A DNA stretch of 8,061 bases, taken from NCBI GenBank assembly GCA_003530935.1, contig DPEO01000131.1, positions 1-8,061 of the forward strand, written 5' to 3'. A program made the translations under genes and the position numbers. Below the pieces are notes generated by a model. The model saw only the letters and a program-made list of their open reading frames with translations, ran no database searches and was not told the DNA's origin. The first letter of the stretch is position 1. Every line of letters begins with the position of its first letter. The DNA is from Desulfomicrobiaceae bacterium (GTDB taxonomy: Bacteria; Desulfobacterota; Desulfovibrionia; Desulfovibrionales; Desulfomicrobiaceae). Shown here in pieces: positions 1 to 6,140 of the stretch.

Positions 1-189
1 CTGCTGGACGCCATGGGCCGCGCCCAGGGATTGACCGGGGCGGCCATCAAGGAGGCCGTCTTGGCAGTGCCCGTGTACCAAGGGCTGGAGCGGGAGATCC
101 GCTTTGATGCCACCGGCGATGTGATCCACGACTATCGCTTGGTGGTGGTGCGCGATGGTCGCTACGAGCCCCTTGAGGAGACGCCGTGA
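1..189 (+). CDS. C-terminal end of periplasmic solute-binding protein (LivJ/LivK-like), partial
   Basis: Only the last 62 residues are in the window; the frame is open from base 1 and ends at TGA 187-189. The end has the pattern seen at the C-terminus of type 1 periplasmic binding proteins of branched-chain amino acid ABC systems: a helix (LLDAMGRAQGLTGAAIKEAV), then IRFDATGDVIHDYRLVVV and a closing VRDGRYEPL strand. In this family the protein captures a small ligand in the periplasm and delivers it to a permease or a sensor. The stop overlaps the kinase start (GTGA, 186-189), so the two are probably co-translated. This suggests the protein may serve the kinase as ligand receptor, rather than or as well as a transporter. 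The ligand cannot be read from this fragment, and the signal peptide lies outside the window. The family call is fairly firm, the role is inference. Confidence 0.75.
   Translation: MLDAMGRAQGLTGAAIKEAVLAVPVYQGLEREIRFDATGDVIHDYRLVVVRDGRYEPLEETP
175..180 (+). promoter_or_regulatory. Shine-Dalgarno site of the hybrid kinase
   Basis: GAGGAG lies 5 nt before the GTG at 186, inside the last codons of the binding-protein gene. It supports GTG 186 as the true kinase start. Confidence 0.7.
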
Positions 190-2726
190 AGCAGAGCTTC
201 TTCCAGTTTGTGCTGCGGCGGGTGGTCGCGCTTCTTACTGTCGGCGCCGTGGTGCTCGTCCTGATGGGCTCTGCCTTGTGGTGGCTGCATGTGCGCGCCA
301 TGGCCGAAGACCATTGCCAAGACATCGTCCGGGTGGCGGTGCAGGCCAGCCAGGATGCGTTGCATCTCGCTCAGGCGACGCTGCATACCTGCCTGCAGGA
401 CTTGGAGCGGATCCCTGCGGTGCGTCTGCAGGAAGAAGTCGTGCGTTTGGAGCACCTCTATCCCCAGTTCTCCCGCCTGCTGGTGGTCGGCCGGGATGGG
501 ATCGTGCGGGCGAGTTCGGATCCCGGGCTTGTGGGCTGGGACTTTTCCCGATCCCCTGGGGTGATGGGGACGTGGCAGCACGGGGCCTATATTTCCGACG
601 TCCTGGTGGACCCCCGCACGGCGGCCCCCAGCGTGGAGTTGGGGGTGCGCGGCCACGACGTCATGCTGCTGGCCCCTTTGGATTTGAAGGACCTCCAGCG
701 CTTGGTGGCCAGCTTTTCCTCGCCGCAGGTGGAGGTGAGCATCGCGGATCACCGCGGTCGCCTCATTGCCCATCCCGACATGCGCCGCGTGCAGGAACGC
801 CAGGTGGACACATGGATTTCTTCGCATGCCGACCTTGAAGATTGGGGTATCCGCGAGGTGGATGACGCACGGTTTCTTGGGGCCGCGGGGCGCATTCAGC
901 CGGTGGGCTGGGTGGCGGTGGTTCGCCTTTCCAAAGGAAGTTTGCGCCGTCCGGTGGTGTGGGGGGCGCTCTTCTTTGTGGTATTGGGGTCGGTCGGCGT
1001 GATGGTGGGACTGTTGGTGGCTCGGCGTCTTGCCCGCCGGGTGACGCAGTCTCTTGATGGCATGGCGCGGCAGGCTTCGGCCGTGGCCGCTGGTGAGTAC
1101 GACGCCCGGGTGATCCCTCCCGGCATGCTGGAATTGGACGCCCTTGCCGAGAGCCTGAACCATATGGCGCAGGAGGTGCGCCAGCGGGAATCGGACAACG
1201 TTCAACTCAATCTGGACTTGGAAGATCAACTGGCCCACGTCCAGGCATTGGCCTCCCTCAACCGTTCGCTTCTGGAGAGCGTGGCCGAGGGGATCCTGGG
1301 GCTGGACGCCTTGGGGCGGCCGGTCTTGGTCAACGAGGCCGCGCGGGTGCTCTTGGATGACGGGTGCGGGAAGCCGTTGTGGCAGGACGCATCCTGGACT
1401 TGGCCTTTTGGAGCGGCGGTGCTGGCCGGCCGCTCCCAGCGCGGGATCATGGAGCTTCCTTCGGGCCGGATCCTGGAATACGCCTTTGTGCCCTTGCGGC
1501 AGCAGGGGCGCCTCTACGGCGTGGTGTCGCTGGTGGACATCACCGAACGGGAAAATCTCCTGCGCGCCCAGGAGGAGGCCCGCCGCCAGGCCGAAGAGGC
1601 CAGCCGCATGAAGGATGAGTTTCTTGCCAACATGAGCCATGAGCTGCGCACTCCCTTGAACGGCATCATGGGGGTGCTCCAGCTCTTGCGTCTGGAAACC
1701 CTCCCGCCGCAGCAGGCGGAGCAGGTGGCCGTGGCCCTGGATTCTGCCCGCAATCTCCTGCGGGTGCTCACGGATATCTTGGAGCTCAGTCGCGCTGCCG
1801 CCGGATTTGCTGTGCACACGGCGCCTGTGGACGTGGTGGACGTGGCAAACCACGCCCTGTCCCTGGTGCGCACCCAGGCGCAGCGAAGCGGCGTCGCCCT
1901 CCGTCTGGAGGCGGAAGCGCAGTTGTGGGTGGAGAGCGATGCGGCGCGGCTGCGGCAGATCCTCATGAACCTGGTGGGCAATGCCGCCAAGTTTACCCAT
2001 CATGGCGAGATCGTGGTGCGTGTGGACGCGCTCACCAGCGCCGATGGCCGGGAGCGCCTGCTGTTGCAGGTGGAAGACACGGGCATCGGCATGATTGCCG
2101 CCCATGTGCCCCATGCCTTCGAGCGGTTTCGCCAGGAAGACGCCTCCCTGACCCGCAAGTATCAAGGCGCGGGGCTGGGGCTTGCCGTGGTCAAGCGCCT
2201 GGTGGAGCTCATGGGCGGGACCATCGTCGTGGATACGGCCCCGGGGGAGGGGTTTTGGATCGCGGTGTGTGTGCCTGCCCGTCGGGCCCCGGAGCCTGCC
2301 GAAGAGGCTGCCGTTTCGACGCGTGAAGGACTGCCCCAATACGGGCTCAAGGTGCTCGTGGTGGAAGACGACGACGTCAACCGCTTCATGGCCCGGGCAT
2401 TGCTGCAAAAATTGGGCTGCCACGTGGACGAGGCGGTCAATGGTTTGGAGGCATTGGCGCGGCTGCGCGCAGACCATTACGATGTGGCCTTCTTGGACAT
2501 CCAGATGCCGGAAATGGACGGTTTGCAGACCGCCCGCGCCATCCGCAGTTATCCAGAGTTTGCCGGGACGGCCGCCATGCCTTTGGTGGCGCTCACCGCC
2601 CACGCCCTTCCTGAAGATGAGACTCGGGCCCGGGAGGCGGGTATGGAATACTTTTTGACCAAGCCCCTGGATATGCGCCAGCTCCTGGTCGTTTTGGACC
2701 GCGTTGTGATGGCCCTTGCCTTGTAG
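186..2726 (+). CDS. Membrane hybrid sensor histidine kinase (Cache-HAMP-PAS-HisKA-HATPase-REC)
   Basis: An 846-residue sensor kinase. Order of parts: cytoplasmic N-tip; TM1 about 13-34; a periplasmic region 35-256 that looks like a double Cache domain (LLVVGRDGIVRASS, then VSIADHRGRLIAHPD and VGWVAVV); TM2 257-279; HAMP about 280-332; PAS 355-455 ending in DITER; a short helical linker; HisKA with the phospho-accepting His485 in MSHELRTPLNG; and a HATPase with N595/N599 (N box), D631-G635 (DTGIGM) and G661-G665 (GAGLGL). The C-terminal receiver about 722-840 has acidic pair E727/D728, phospho-acceptor D771, T804 and K826. All key residues are present, so it should autophosphorylate and pass phosphate to its own receiver. 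No Hpt domain or separate response regulator is visible, so the output partner is encoded elsewhere. GTG 186 is chosen because of the SD at 175-180 and the 4-nt overlap with the upstream gene. The signal sensed is unknown. Confidence 0.93.
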   Translation: MKQSFFQFVLRRVVALLTVGAVVLVLMGSALWWLHVRAMAEDHCQDIVRVAVQASQDALHLAQATLHTCLQDLERIPAVRLQEEVVRLEHLYPQFSRLLVVGRDGIVRASSDPGLVGWDFSRSPGVMGTWQHGAYISDVLVDPRTAAPSVELGVRGHDVMLLAPLDLKDLQRLVASFSSPQVEVSIADHRGRLIAHPDMRRVQERQVDTWISSHADLEDWGIREVDDARFLGAAGRIQPVGWVAVVRLSKGSLRRPVVWGALFFVVLGSVGVMVGLLVARRLARRVTQSLDGMARQASAVAAGEYDARVIPPGMLELDALAESLNHMAQEVRQRESDNVQLNLDLEDQLAHVQALASLNRSLLESVAEGILGLDALGRPVLVNEAARVLLDDGCGKPLWQDASWTWPFGAAVLAGRSQRGIMELPSGRILEYAFVPLRQQGRLYGVVSLVDITERENLLRAQEEARRQAEEASRMKDEFLANMSHELRTPLNGIMGVLQLLRLETLPPQQAEQVAVALDSARNLLRVLTDILELSRAAAGFAVHTAPVDVVDVANHALSLVRTQAQRSGVALRLEAEAQLWVESDAARLRQILMNLVGNAAKFTHHGEIVVRVDALTSADGRERLLLQVEDTGIGMIAAHVPHAFERFRQEDASLTRKYQGAGLGLAVVKRLVELMGGTIVVDTAPGEGFWIAVCVPARRAPEPAEEAAVSTREGLPQYGLKVLVVEDDDVNRFMARALLQKLGCHVDEAVNGLEALARLRADHYDVAFLDIQMPEMDGLQTARAIRSYPEFAGTAAMPLVALTAHALPEDETRAREAGMEYFLTKPLDMRQLLVVLDRVVMALAL

Positions 2727-2805
2727 TCGTGGTGAGAACTGGCCGTATCCGACAGGTTGCGAAGTGGACGGCAGGCTGGGCGTCGAAAATCATGCAGAAA
2801 ACTGC

Positions 2806-2835
2806 TTGACGAGCAGGGGCGTCTTCGGCCAAAGA
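2806..2835 (+). promoter_or_regulatory. Candidate promoter for tRNA-His
   Basis: TTGACG (2806-2811) is a good -35 match. At 18 bp spacing lies a poor -10 (CAAAGA, 2830-2835), followed by a GC-rich stretch of the kind often found at stable-RNA promoters. The 5' leader to the tRNA would be about 25 nt. The weak -10 keeps this tentative. Confidence 0.35.
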
Positions 2836-2867
2836 GAGCGCCTCGACGGCGGACGCCGCGAGAATGT

Positions 2868-2944
2868 GGTGGATGTAGCTCAGTTGGTGGAGCTCCTGGT
2901 TGTGGCCCAGGCGGTCGCGCGTTCAAGTCGCGTCATCCACCCCA
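2868..2944 (+). tRNA. tRNA-His (anticodon GTG)
   Basis: A full cloverleaf can be drawn. Acceptor GTGGATG (2869-2875) pairs with CATCCAC (2934-2940). The D stem is GCTC/GAGC (2878-2881 and 2890-2893). The anticodon stem CCTGG/CCAGG (2895-2899 and 2907-2911) holds loop TTGTGGC with anticodon GTG at 2902-2904. The T arm GCGCG/CGCGT closes a TTCAAGT loop (2922-2928). The histidine identity elements are encoded: the extra G-1 (2868) opposite discriminator C73 (2941). CCA is encoded at 2942-2944. Position 34 is G, so this tRNA is a family-typical substrate for the Tgt enzyme encoded at 6225-7328. Confidence 0.97.
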
Positions 2945-2957
2945 AAACAAGACGCAC

Positions 2958-2985
2958 GGCAGAACCTGGGGTTCTGCCTTTTTTT
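2958..2985 (+). terminator. Intrinsic terminator after tRNA-His
   Basis: A perfect 9-bp stem GGCAGAACC / GGTTCTGCC (2958-2966 and 2970-2978) with loop TGG is followed by seven T (2979-2985). It sits 13 nt past the tRNA CCA. The next gene starts only 20 nt later, with its SD at 2993, which leaves no room for a conventional promoter between them. Confidence 0.92.
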
Positions 2986-2992
2986 GTCCTCC

Positions 2993-3000
2993 AAGGAGGT
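2993..3000 (+). promoter_or_regulatory. Strong Shine-Dalgarno site of the VOC gene
   Basis: AAGGAGGT lies 4 nt before ATG 3005 (5 nt from AGGAGG). It fixes that start over an in-frame extension that would run back into the tRNA. Confidence 0.85.
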
Positions 3001-3004
3001 TGGG

Positions 3005-3580
3005 ATGCGCTACACCGGCATCAACCACCTGGCCCTGGTGACAGCGGATATGGATGCGACCATCCGCTTCTGGCGGGATCTTTTGGGGATGCCCATGGTG
3101 GTGAGCCTTGGGCACCCGGGATATCGTCACTATTTTTTCCAGATTTCCGAGTACGACATGATCGCCTTTTTCGAGTGGCCCGGGGTGGAGCCGGTGCCGG
3201 AAAAGGACCATGGCGTGCCGGTGCGTGGGCCGGTGGCCTTTGACCACGTCTCCATCGGCGTGGCCGAGAAGGATGATCTGTGGACCCTCAAGGCTCGGTT
3301 GGAGGCCGCGGGCTTTTGGGCCTCGGAAGTCATCGACCACGGGTTCATCCTTTCGGTGTACGCCTTCGACCCCAACAACATCCCCATCGAGTTCAGCTGG
3401 CCGGTGCCGGAATGCGATGTGCGCCGCCATCCTGCCTTGACTGATACCCATCCCCCGGCAGCGGCCCAGGAAGGCAGCGCTCCGAGGCCAGAGGCATGGC
3501 CCCGCGGGGAAGCTGATGCCGACCGTACCGTGTACCCTGGAGAAGGGGAGATGATTCGCCGTTGGCGTGCAACCAAGTGA
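3005..3580 (+). CDS. VOC-superfamily protein (glyoxalase/dioxygenase fold)
   Basis: A 191-residue cytoplasmic protein of the vicinal oxygen chelate superfamily, which includes glyoxalase I, extradiol dioxygenases and fosfomycin- or bleomycin-resistance proteins. Two beta-alpha-beta-beta-beta modules are recognisable: the first starts INHLALVTADMDATIRFWRD, the second FDHVSIGV. The usual metal ligands are in place: H8, H81 and E129 (in PNNIPIEF), with E57 as an extra candidate, so a divalent metal site is likely. The fold ends near residue 135. The remaining 55 or so residues are Pro/Ala/charged-rich, look disordered and end in MIRRWRATK. The start has a textbook SD. The stop is 7 nt before murA, so the two are probably one transcript. 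The substrate cannot be read from the sequence. The murA context makes a link to fosfomycin tempting, but nothing in the sequence is specific to FosA-type enzymes. Confidence 0.88.
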   Translation: MRYTGINHLALVTADMDATIRFWRDLLGMPMVVSLGHPGYRHYFFQISEYDMIAFFEWPGVEPVPEKDHGVPVRGPVAFDHVSIGVAEKDDLWTLKARLEAAGFWASEVIDHGFILSVYAFDPNNIPIEFSWPVPECDVRRHPALTDTHPPAAAQEGSAPRPEAWPRGEADADRTVYPGEGEMIRRWRATK

Positions 3581-3587
3581 GTGTGTT

Positions 3588-4844
3588 ATGGATCGATTTG
3601 TCATCGAAGGCGGCCGTCCGCTGTATGGCCGCATTGCAGTAAGCGGCTCCAAGAACGCCGCCCTGCCTATCCTTTTGGCCGCTACCTTAGCGGATGGTCC
3701 GGTACGGCTCGGCAATGTGCCGTGCCTGCGCGATATCGACACCACTCTCCAGCTCCTCGGCCTTTTGGGGTGCCGGGCGGAGCGTGAGGCGGGCGGGGAG
3801 GTCGTGATCCACGCCTGTGACCTGCGGCCCGAGGCCCCGTATGATCTGGTGCGCACCATGCGCGCCTCGGTCTTGTGTTTGGGCCCCCTGCTGGCCCGTT
3901 TGGGCACGGCGCGGGTGGCCCTGCCCGGGGGGTGCGCCATCGGCGCCCGGCCGGTGGATATGCATCTCAAGGGGCTGGAAAAGATGGGTGCCCGGTTCTC
4001 CCTGGAGCACGGCGATATCGTCGGCACCTGCGCGGATGGCTTGCACGGCGCCCATATCATTTTGGATTTTCCCACCGTGGGCGGTACCGAAAACCTCATC
4101 ATGGCCGCGGTCTTGGCCGACGGAGAGACCATTATCGAAAACGCCGCCCGGGAGCCGGAAATCGTGGACCTGGCGGAGTTCTTGCGCGCCTGCGGGGCGC
4201 GTATCAGCGGCCATGGCACCAGCGTGGTGCGCATCGAAGGAGTGCCCCGCCTGGCGGGGTGCTGCTACCAGGTCATGCCGGACCGCATCGAGGCCGGCAC
4301 CTACTTGGTGGCCGCCGGCATCACCCAGGGACGCCTGGAGTTGGAGCACTGCCCGCTGGCGGCCTTGGACGCCGTTACCGCCAAGCTGCGGGAAATGGGG
4401 ATGAGCATCGAGACGCGCGGAGACGTGGTGGTGGCGGAAGCCACCGGACCGCTGGTGTGCCAGGATGTCACCACCCAGCCCTATCCGGGGTTCCCCACGG
4501 ACATGCAGGCCCAGATCATGGCGCTCATGACCGTCTCCCAGGGCGCAGGCACCATTACGGAAGGGATTTTTGAAAACCGGTTCATGCACGTGCCGGAGCT
4601 CTGCCGCCTGGGAGCGCACATCATCTTGTCGGGCCAGACTGCCGTGGTGCGCGGGGTGCAGGGCCTCACCGGCGCGCTGGTCATGGCATCGGATCTTCGG
4701 GCGAGCGCCTGTTTGGTGCTTGCCGGGCTTGCTGCTCAGGGCACCACGGTGGTGCGGCGCATCTATCACCTGGACCGCGGCTACGAGGCCATGGAACGCA
4801 AGCTCGCTGCCGTGGGCGCCTGCATCCGCCGGGAGAAGGAATAG
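3588..4844 (+). CDS. murA: UDP-N-acetylglucosamine 1-carboxyvinyltransferase (MurA)
   Basis: Transfers enolpyruvate from PEP to UDP-GlcNAc, the first committed step of cytoplasmic peptidoglycan precursor synthesis. The protein is 418 residues, against 419 in E. coli, and the opening MDRFVIEGGRPLYGRIAVSGSK is typical. Active-site residues align almost number for number with E. coli: K22/N23, the loop cysteine C116 in LPGGCAIGARP (E. coli C115), R121, D305 in PYPGFPTDMQAQ, and R397 in LDRGYEAME. A Cys rather than Asp in the loop predicts fosfomycin sensitivity, by family knowledge. ATG 3588 is chosen because it gives the family N-terminus; an in-frame GTG at 3567 would add seven residues unlike MurA. 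No good SD precedes the ATG, so translation probably depends on coupling to the VOC gene ending 7 nt upstream. Confidence 0.97.
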   Translation: MDRFVIEGGRPLYGRIAVSGSKNAALPILLAATLADGPVRLGNVPCLRDIDTTLQLLGLLGCRAEREAGGEVVIHACDLRPEAPYDLVRTMRASVLCLGPLLARLGTARVALPGGCAIGARPVDMHLKGLEKMGARFSLEHGDIVGTCADGLHGAHIILDFPTVGGTENLIMAAVLADGETIIENAAREPEIVDLAEFLRACGARISGHGTSVVRIEGVPRLAGCCYQVMPDRIEAGTYLVAAGITQGRLELEHCPLAALDAVTAKLREMGMSIETRGDVVVAEATGPLVCQDVTTQPYPGFPTDMQAQIMALMTVSQGAGTITEGIFENRFMHVPELCRLGAHIILSGQTAVVRGVQGLTGALVMASDLRASACLVLAGLAAQGTTVVRRIYHLDRGYEAMERKLAAVGACIRREKE

Positions 4845-4868
4845 GGAGCGGTCTTTGCTTCTCCCTTT
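4831..4868 (+). terminator. Possible weak terminator or attenuator overlapping the end of murA
   Basis: GGGAGAAG (4831-4838) pairs perfectly with CTTCTCCC (4858-4865), followed by only TTT. The left arm lies in the last murA codons, and the loop is long (19 nt). Translating ribosomes would disrupt the stem, so it may be a weak or conditional stop before the small gene at 4930. Confidence 0.35.
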
Positions 4869-4878
4869 GTCTGATGGG

Positions 4879-4907
4879 TGGTTGGAGTGCTATGGAGGGC
4901 ATATAAC
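4879..4907 (+). promoter_or_regulatory. Possible promoter of the 67-residue protein gene
   Basis: TATAAC (4902-4907) is a good -10 match in an AT-rich island. The best -35 at 17 bp spacing (TGGTTG, 4879-4884) is poor. Transcription would start close to the SD, leaving a very short leader. The -10 word is the main support. Confidence 0.27.
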
Positions 4908-4917
4908 CCTCGCATCC

Positions 4918-4924
4918 AGGAGGT
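4918..4924 (+). promoter_or_regulatory. Shine-Dalgarno site of the 67-residue protein gene
   Basis: AGGAGGT ends 5 nt before ATG 4930. It is a near-perfect site and the main reason to accept this short frame as a gene and to start it here. Confidence 0.8.
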
Positions 4925-4929
4925 GGGGT

Positions 4930-5133
4930 ATGTTGCAAGTGGACGCGCAGCGGCAGGAGGTGACCGGGCTGGACCGCCAGACCGTAGGGGCCATGGTGGT
5001 GACCAAGACCTTGAACGCCATGAACCAATGGCAGCGGCAGCATCAGGGGGCAAGCGCGCTCTTCGATTTCCAGCAGGACGTGCTGTTGCCTGCGTACACG
5101 GGGCGAGGCACGATTGTGGATTCGTGGGGCTAG
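4930..5133 (+). CDS. Small conserved-looking protein of unknown function (67 aa)
   Basis: I do not recognise this protein. It has 67 residues, starts MLQVDAQRQEVTGLDRQ and ends AYTGRGTIVDSWG. It has no signal peptide, membrane segment or cysteines. The first half (VGAMVVTKTLNAMNQWQRQ) could form an amphipathic helix. The second half has a compact F/Y-rich motif ending in YTGRGTIVD, which looks conserved in style but is not a motif I can name. It is supported as a gene by the strong SD at 4918, codon use like its neighbours and a strong terminator 27 nt after the stop. It lies 85 nt behind murA and could be read from that transcript or from its own weak promoter. Short helical proteins of this shape occur near motility genes in some bacteria, but nothing here justifies that assignment. 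Confidence 0.8.
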   Translation: MLQVDAQRQEVTGLDRQTVGAMVVTKTLNAMNQWQRQHQGASALFDFQQDVLLPAYTGRGTIVDSWG

Positions 5134-5160
5134 CGGCGTCTTGAGGGCTGCGTCATCATC

Positions 5161-5185
5161 AAAACCCGGGGCTCCCCGGGTTTTT
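5161..5185 (+). terminator. Strong intrinsic terminator, partly bidirectional
   Basis: AAAACCCGGG (5161-5170) pairs with CCCGGGTTTT (5175-5184) around a GCTC loop, ending in five T. It closes the VOC-murA-67aa unit. Because the left arm starts with AAAA, it also gives a shorter T4 run for transcription from the right. It may once have served the converging tgt gene as well. Confidence 0.9.
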
Positions 5186-5218
5186 GGCGGAGTGTGTGCT
5201 CGCGTTATGCCAGCGGCG

Positions 5219-5318
5219 AGCGGTCGGAGAGGTTTCGACTTCCGCCTGGAGCTGGACGGAAGTCCCGAGCGCGATGGCGGCCCTCCCGTCCCATGATTCC
5301 AGAAAATAGGCTGGGTTC
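5219..5318 (-). pseudogene. Decayed duplicate of the 3' end of tgt
   Basis: Read against 6227-6328 (the last 34 codons or so of tgt), this stretch aligns over about 100 bp in the same orientation. By-eye identity is about 80%, with roughly 17 substitutions and about four deleted bases. Shared runs include GATGGCGG, TTCCGC and CCAGAAAATAGG. Translated on the minus strand it still gives NPAYFLES, then RAAI, then GTSVQLQAEVE, against NLAYFLGL, RTAI and GTFAQLQAEIE in Tgt. The stop codon is lost and the net frame wanders, so it is not a gene. It has no start, and homology fades beyond about 5318. The likeliest reading is an old tgt 3' end displaced by an insertion carrying the coiled-coil gene. 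Confidence 0.85.
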
Positions 5319-5367
5319 GCGAGGGGAGGGCAGTTGCCTTTGCGGGGACGCTCCGAGCGCGTGGTGT

Positions 5368-5396
5368 TTGACGCCCCTATGCTGATTCATTATGTG
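5368..5396 (+). promoter_or_regulatory. Candidate promoter of the coiled-coil gene
   Basis: TTGACG (5368-5373), then 17 bp, then TATGTG (5391-5396). The -35 is strong and the -10 modest. The leader to ATG 5461 would be about 58 nt and contains a short CAGCA/TGCTG stem before the SD. Confidence 0.42.
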
Positions 5397-5460
5397 GTGT
5401 TCAAAGTCGGTACAGCAGCGGCGAATGTTGCTGCGAAAAAATCCCCAAGGAGCATGGCCC

Positions 5461-6108
5461 ATGACCGAAGAACGGCCCAATTCCGCGCCCCCTCACGAGT
5501 TGACGCTCGACCCTAAAACCATTGATGTCTTGATTGCGAATATCATCCCCACCTCGAAATATTTCGAGAGCCGGTTCGACAATCTGCAATACCAGGTCAA
5601 TGAGATCAAAGAAGATATCAAAAACCTGGAAACCCGCATAGACAAGCGCTTCGAGCAGGTGGATGCGCAGTTTGTCGCCGTGCGCGCGGAAATCAAGGAT
5701 CTTGAAGACCGCATGAACAAGCGCTTCGAGCAGGTGGATAAGCGCTTCGAGCAGGTGGATGCGCAGTTTGTCGCCGTGCGTGCGGAAATCAAGGATCTTG
5801 AAGACCGCATGAACAAGCGCTTCGAGCAGGTGGATAAGCGCTTCGAACAGGTGGACAAGCGTTTCGAGCAGGTGGATGCGCAGTTTGACGCTGTACGGGA
5901 GGAGATCAAACGTCTTGAAGACCGCATGGGCAAACGCTTCGAACAGATGGACAGTAAATTGGATAAGCTCATCGAACGCATTGACCGTCGTATCGACGAA
6001 GGGTTGCGGGAGAACCGGAGTCAAATGATGCGCATGTTCACTTTTGCCATGACCTTTTCTGCCATCTCCATGATTGGGCTCATCGGTAAAATGCTTCAAC
6101 TTTTCTAG
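5461..6108 (+). CDS. Repeat-rich coiled-coil protein with C-terminal membrane anchor
   Basis: A 215-residue protein. Residues 1-33 are a polar leader; 34-61 begin the helix (SRFDNLQYQVNEIKEDIKNL); 62-164 are a repeat array; 165-191 continue the coiled coil (KLDKLIERIDRRI); and 192-212 form one hydrophobic helix (FTFAMTFSAISMIGLIGKM) followed by LQLF. The array shows one, then two, then three copies of heptad KRFEQVD, each series followed by AQF-AVR-EIK-LEDRM. There is no signal peptide, so a tail-anchored inner-membrane protein with a cytoplasmic rod is the likely form. ATG 5461 is chosen for AAGGAG (5447-5452) 8 nt upstream. Codons such as ATA, AAA, AAT and AAC are more frequent than in neighbours, which fits recent acquisition. 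The gene is bracketed by two copies of the tgt 3' end. The layout recalls repeat coiled-coil membrane proteins such as Borrelia Bdr or DUF1640-like proteins, but I cannot name a family or function. Confidence 0.88.
   Translation: MTEERPNSAPPHELTLDPKTIDVLIANIIPTSKYFESRFDNLQYQVNEIKEDIKNLETRIDKRFEQVDAQFVAVRAEIKDLEDRMNKRFEQVDKRFEQVDAQFVAVRAEIKDLEDRMNKRFEQVDKRFEQVDKRFEQVDAQFDAVREEIKRLEDRMGKRFEQMDSKLDKLIERIDRRIDEGLRENRSQMMRMFTFAMTFSAISMIGLIGKMLQLF
5644..5952 (+). repeat. In-frame tandem repeat array coding for heptads
   Basis: Blocks are 5644-5718 (one KRFEQVD, 75 nt), 5719-5814 (two, 96 nt) and 5815-5931 (three, 117 nt), then a closing KRFEQMD at 5932-5952. In the DNA, 5644-5760 matches 5740-5856 at 96-bp offset with about three differences in 117, a recent duplication. 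The tail of block 3 (5878-5931) is more diverged. All units are multiples of 21 nt plus a 54-nt spacer, so length changes keep the frame and the heptad phase of the 7-residue units. Confidence 0.93.
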
Positions 6109-6140
6109 TAAATAAAGATTATAGCTTCCCCACGCCACTC

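Larger units (their letters stand above)
5134..5460. other. 327-bp gene-free stretch between the 67-aa gene and the coiled-coil gene
   Basis: It holds the terminator at 5161-5185, the decayed tgt fragment at 5219-5318 and a candidate promoter at 5368-5396. I see no credible complete gene. Open frames crossing it have no good SD. Confidence 0.7.

Noticed and set aside
162..2603. Very long open frame (813 codons) antisense to the kinase gene
   Set aside because: High-GC codon bias in the kinase makes the opposite strand poor in stops. The antisense protein is His/Gln/Arg-rich with no recognisable domain and no SD.
2900..3004. In-frame upstream extension of the VOC protein
   Set aside because: It would start inside the tRNA-His anticodon stem and run through the terminator. 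The strong SD and family N-terminus place the start at 3005.
3567..3587. GTG start seven codons upstream in murA
   Set aside because: The added residues do not match the MurA N-terminus, and the SD is no better placed.
2933..4769. Open frames on the minus strand across the VOC gene and murA
   Set aside because: Shadows of high-GC coding sequence, with no domain signal and no ribosome site.
4876..4890. Sigma-54-like GG-N10-GC element before the 67-residue gene
   Set aside because: Only the GG and GC pairs fit, and the other consensus bases do not match.
5644..5952. CRISPR-like repeat array
   Set aside because: The repeats are in-frame coding heptads with no unique spacers and no cas genes nearby.
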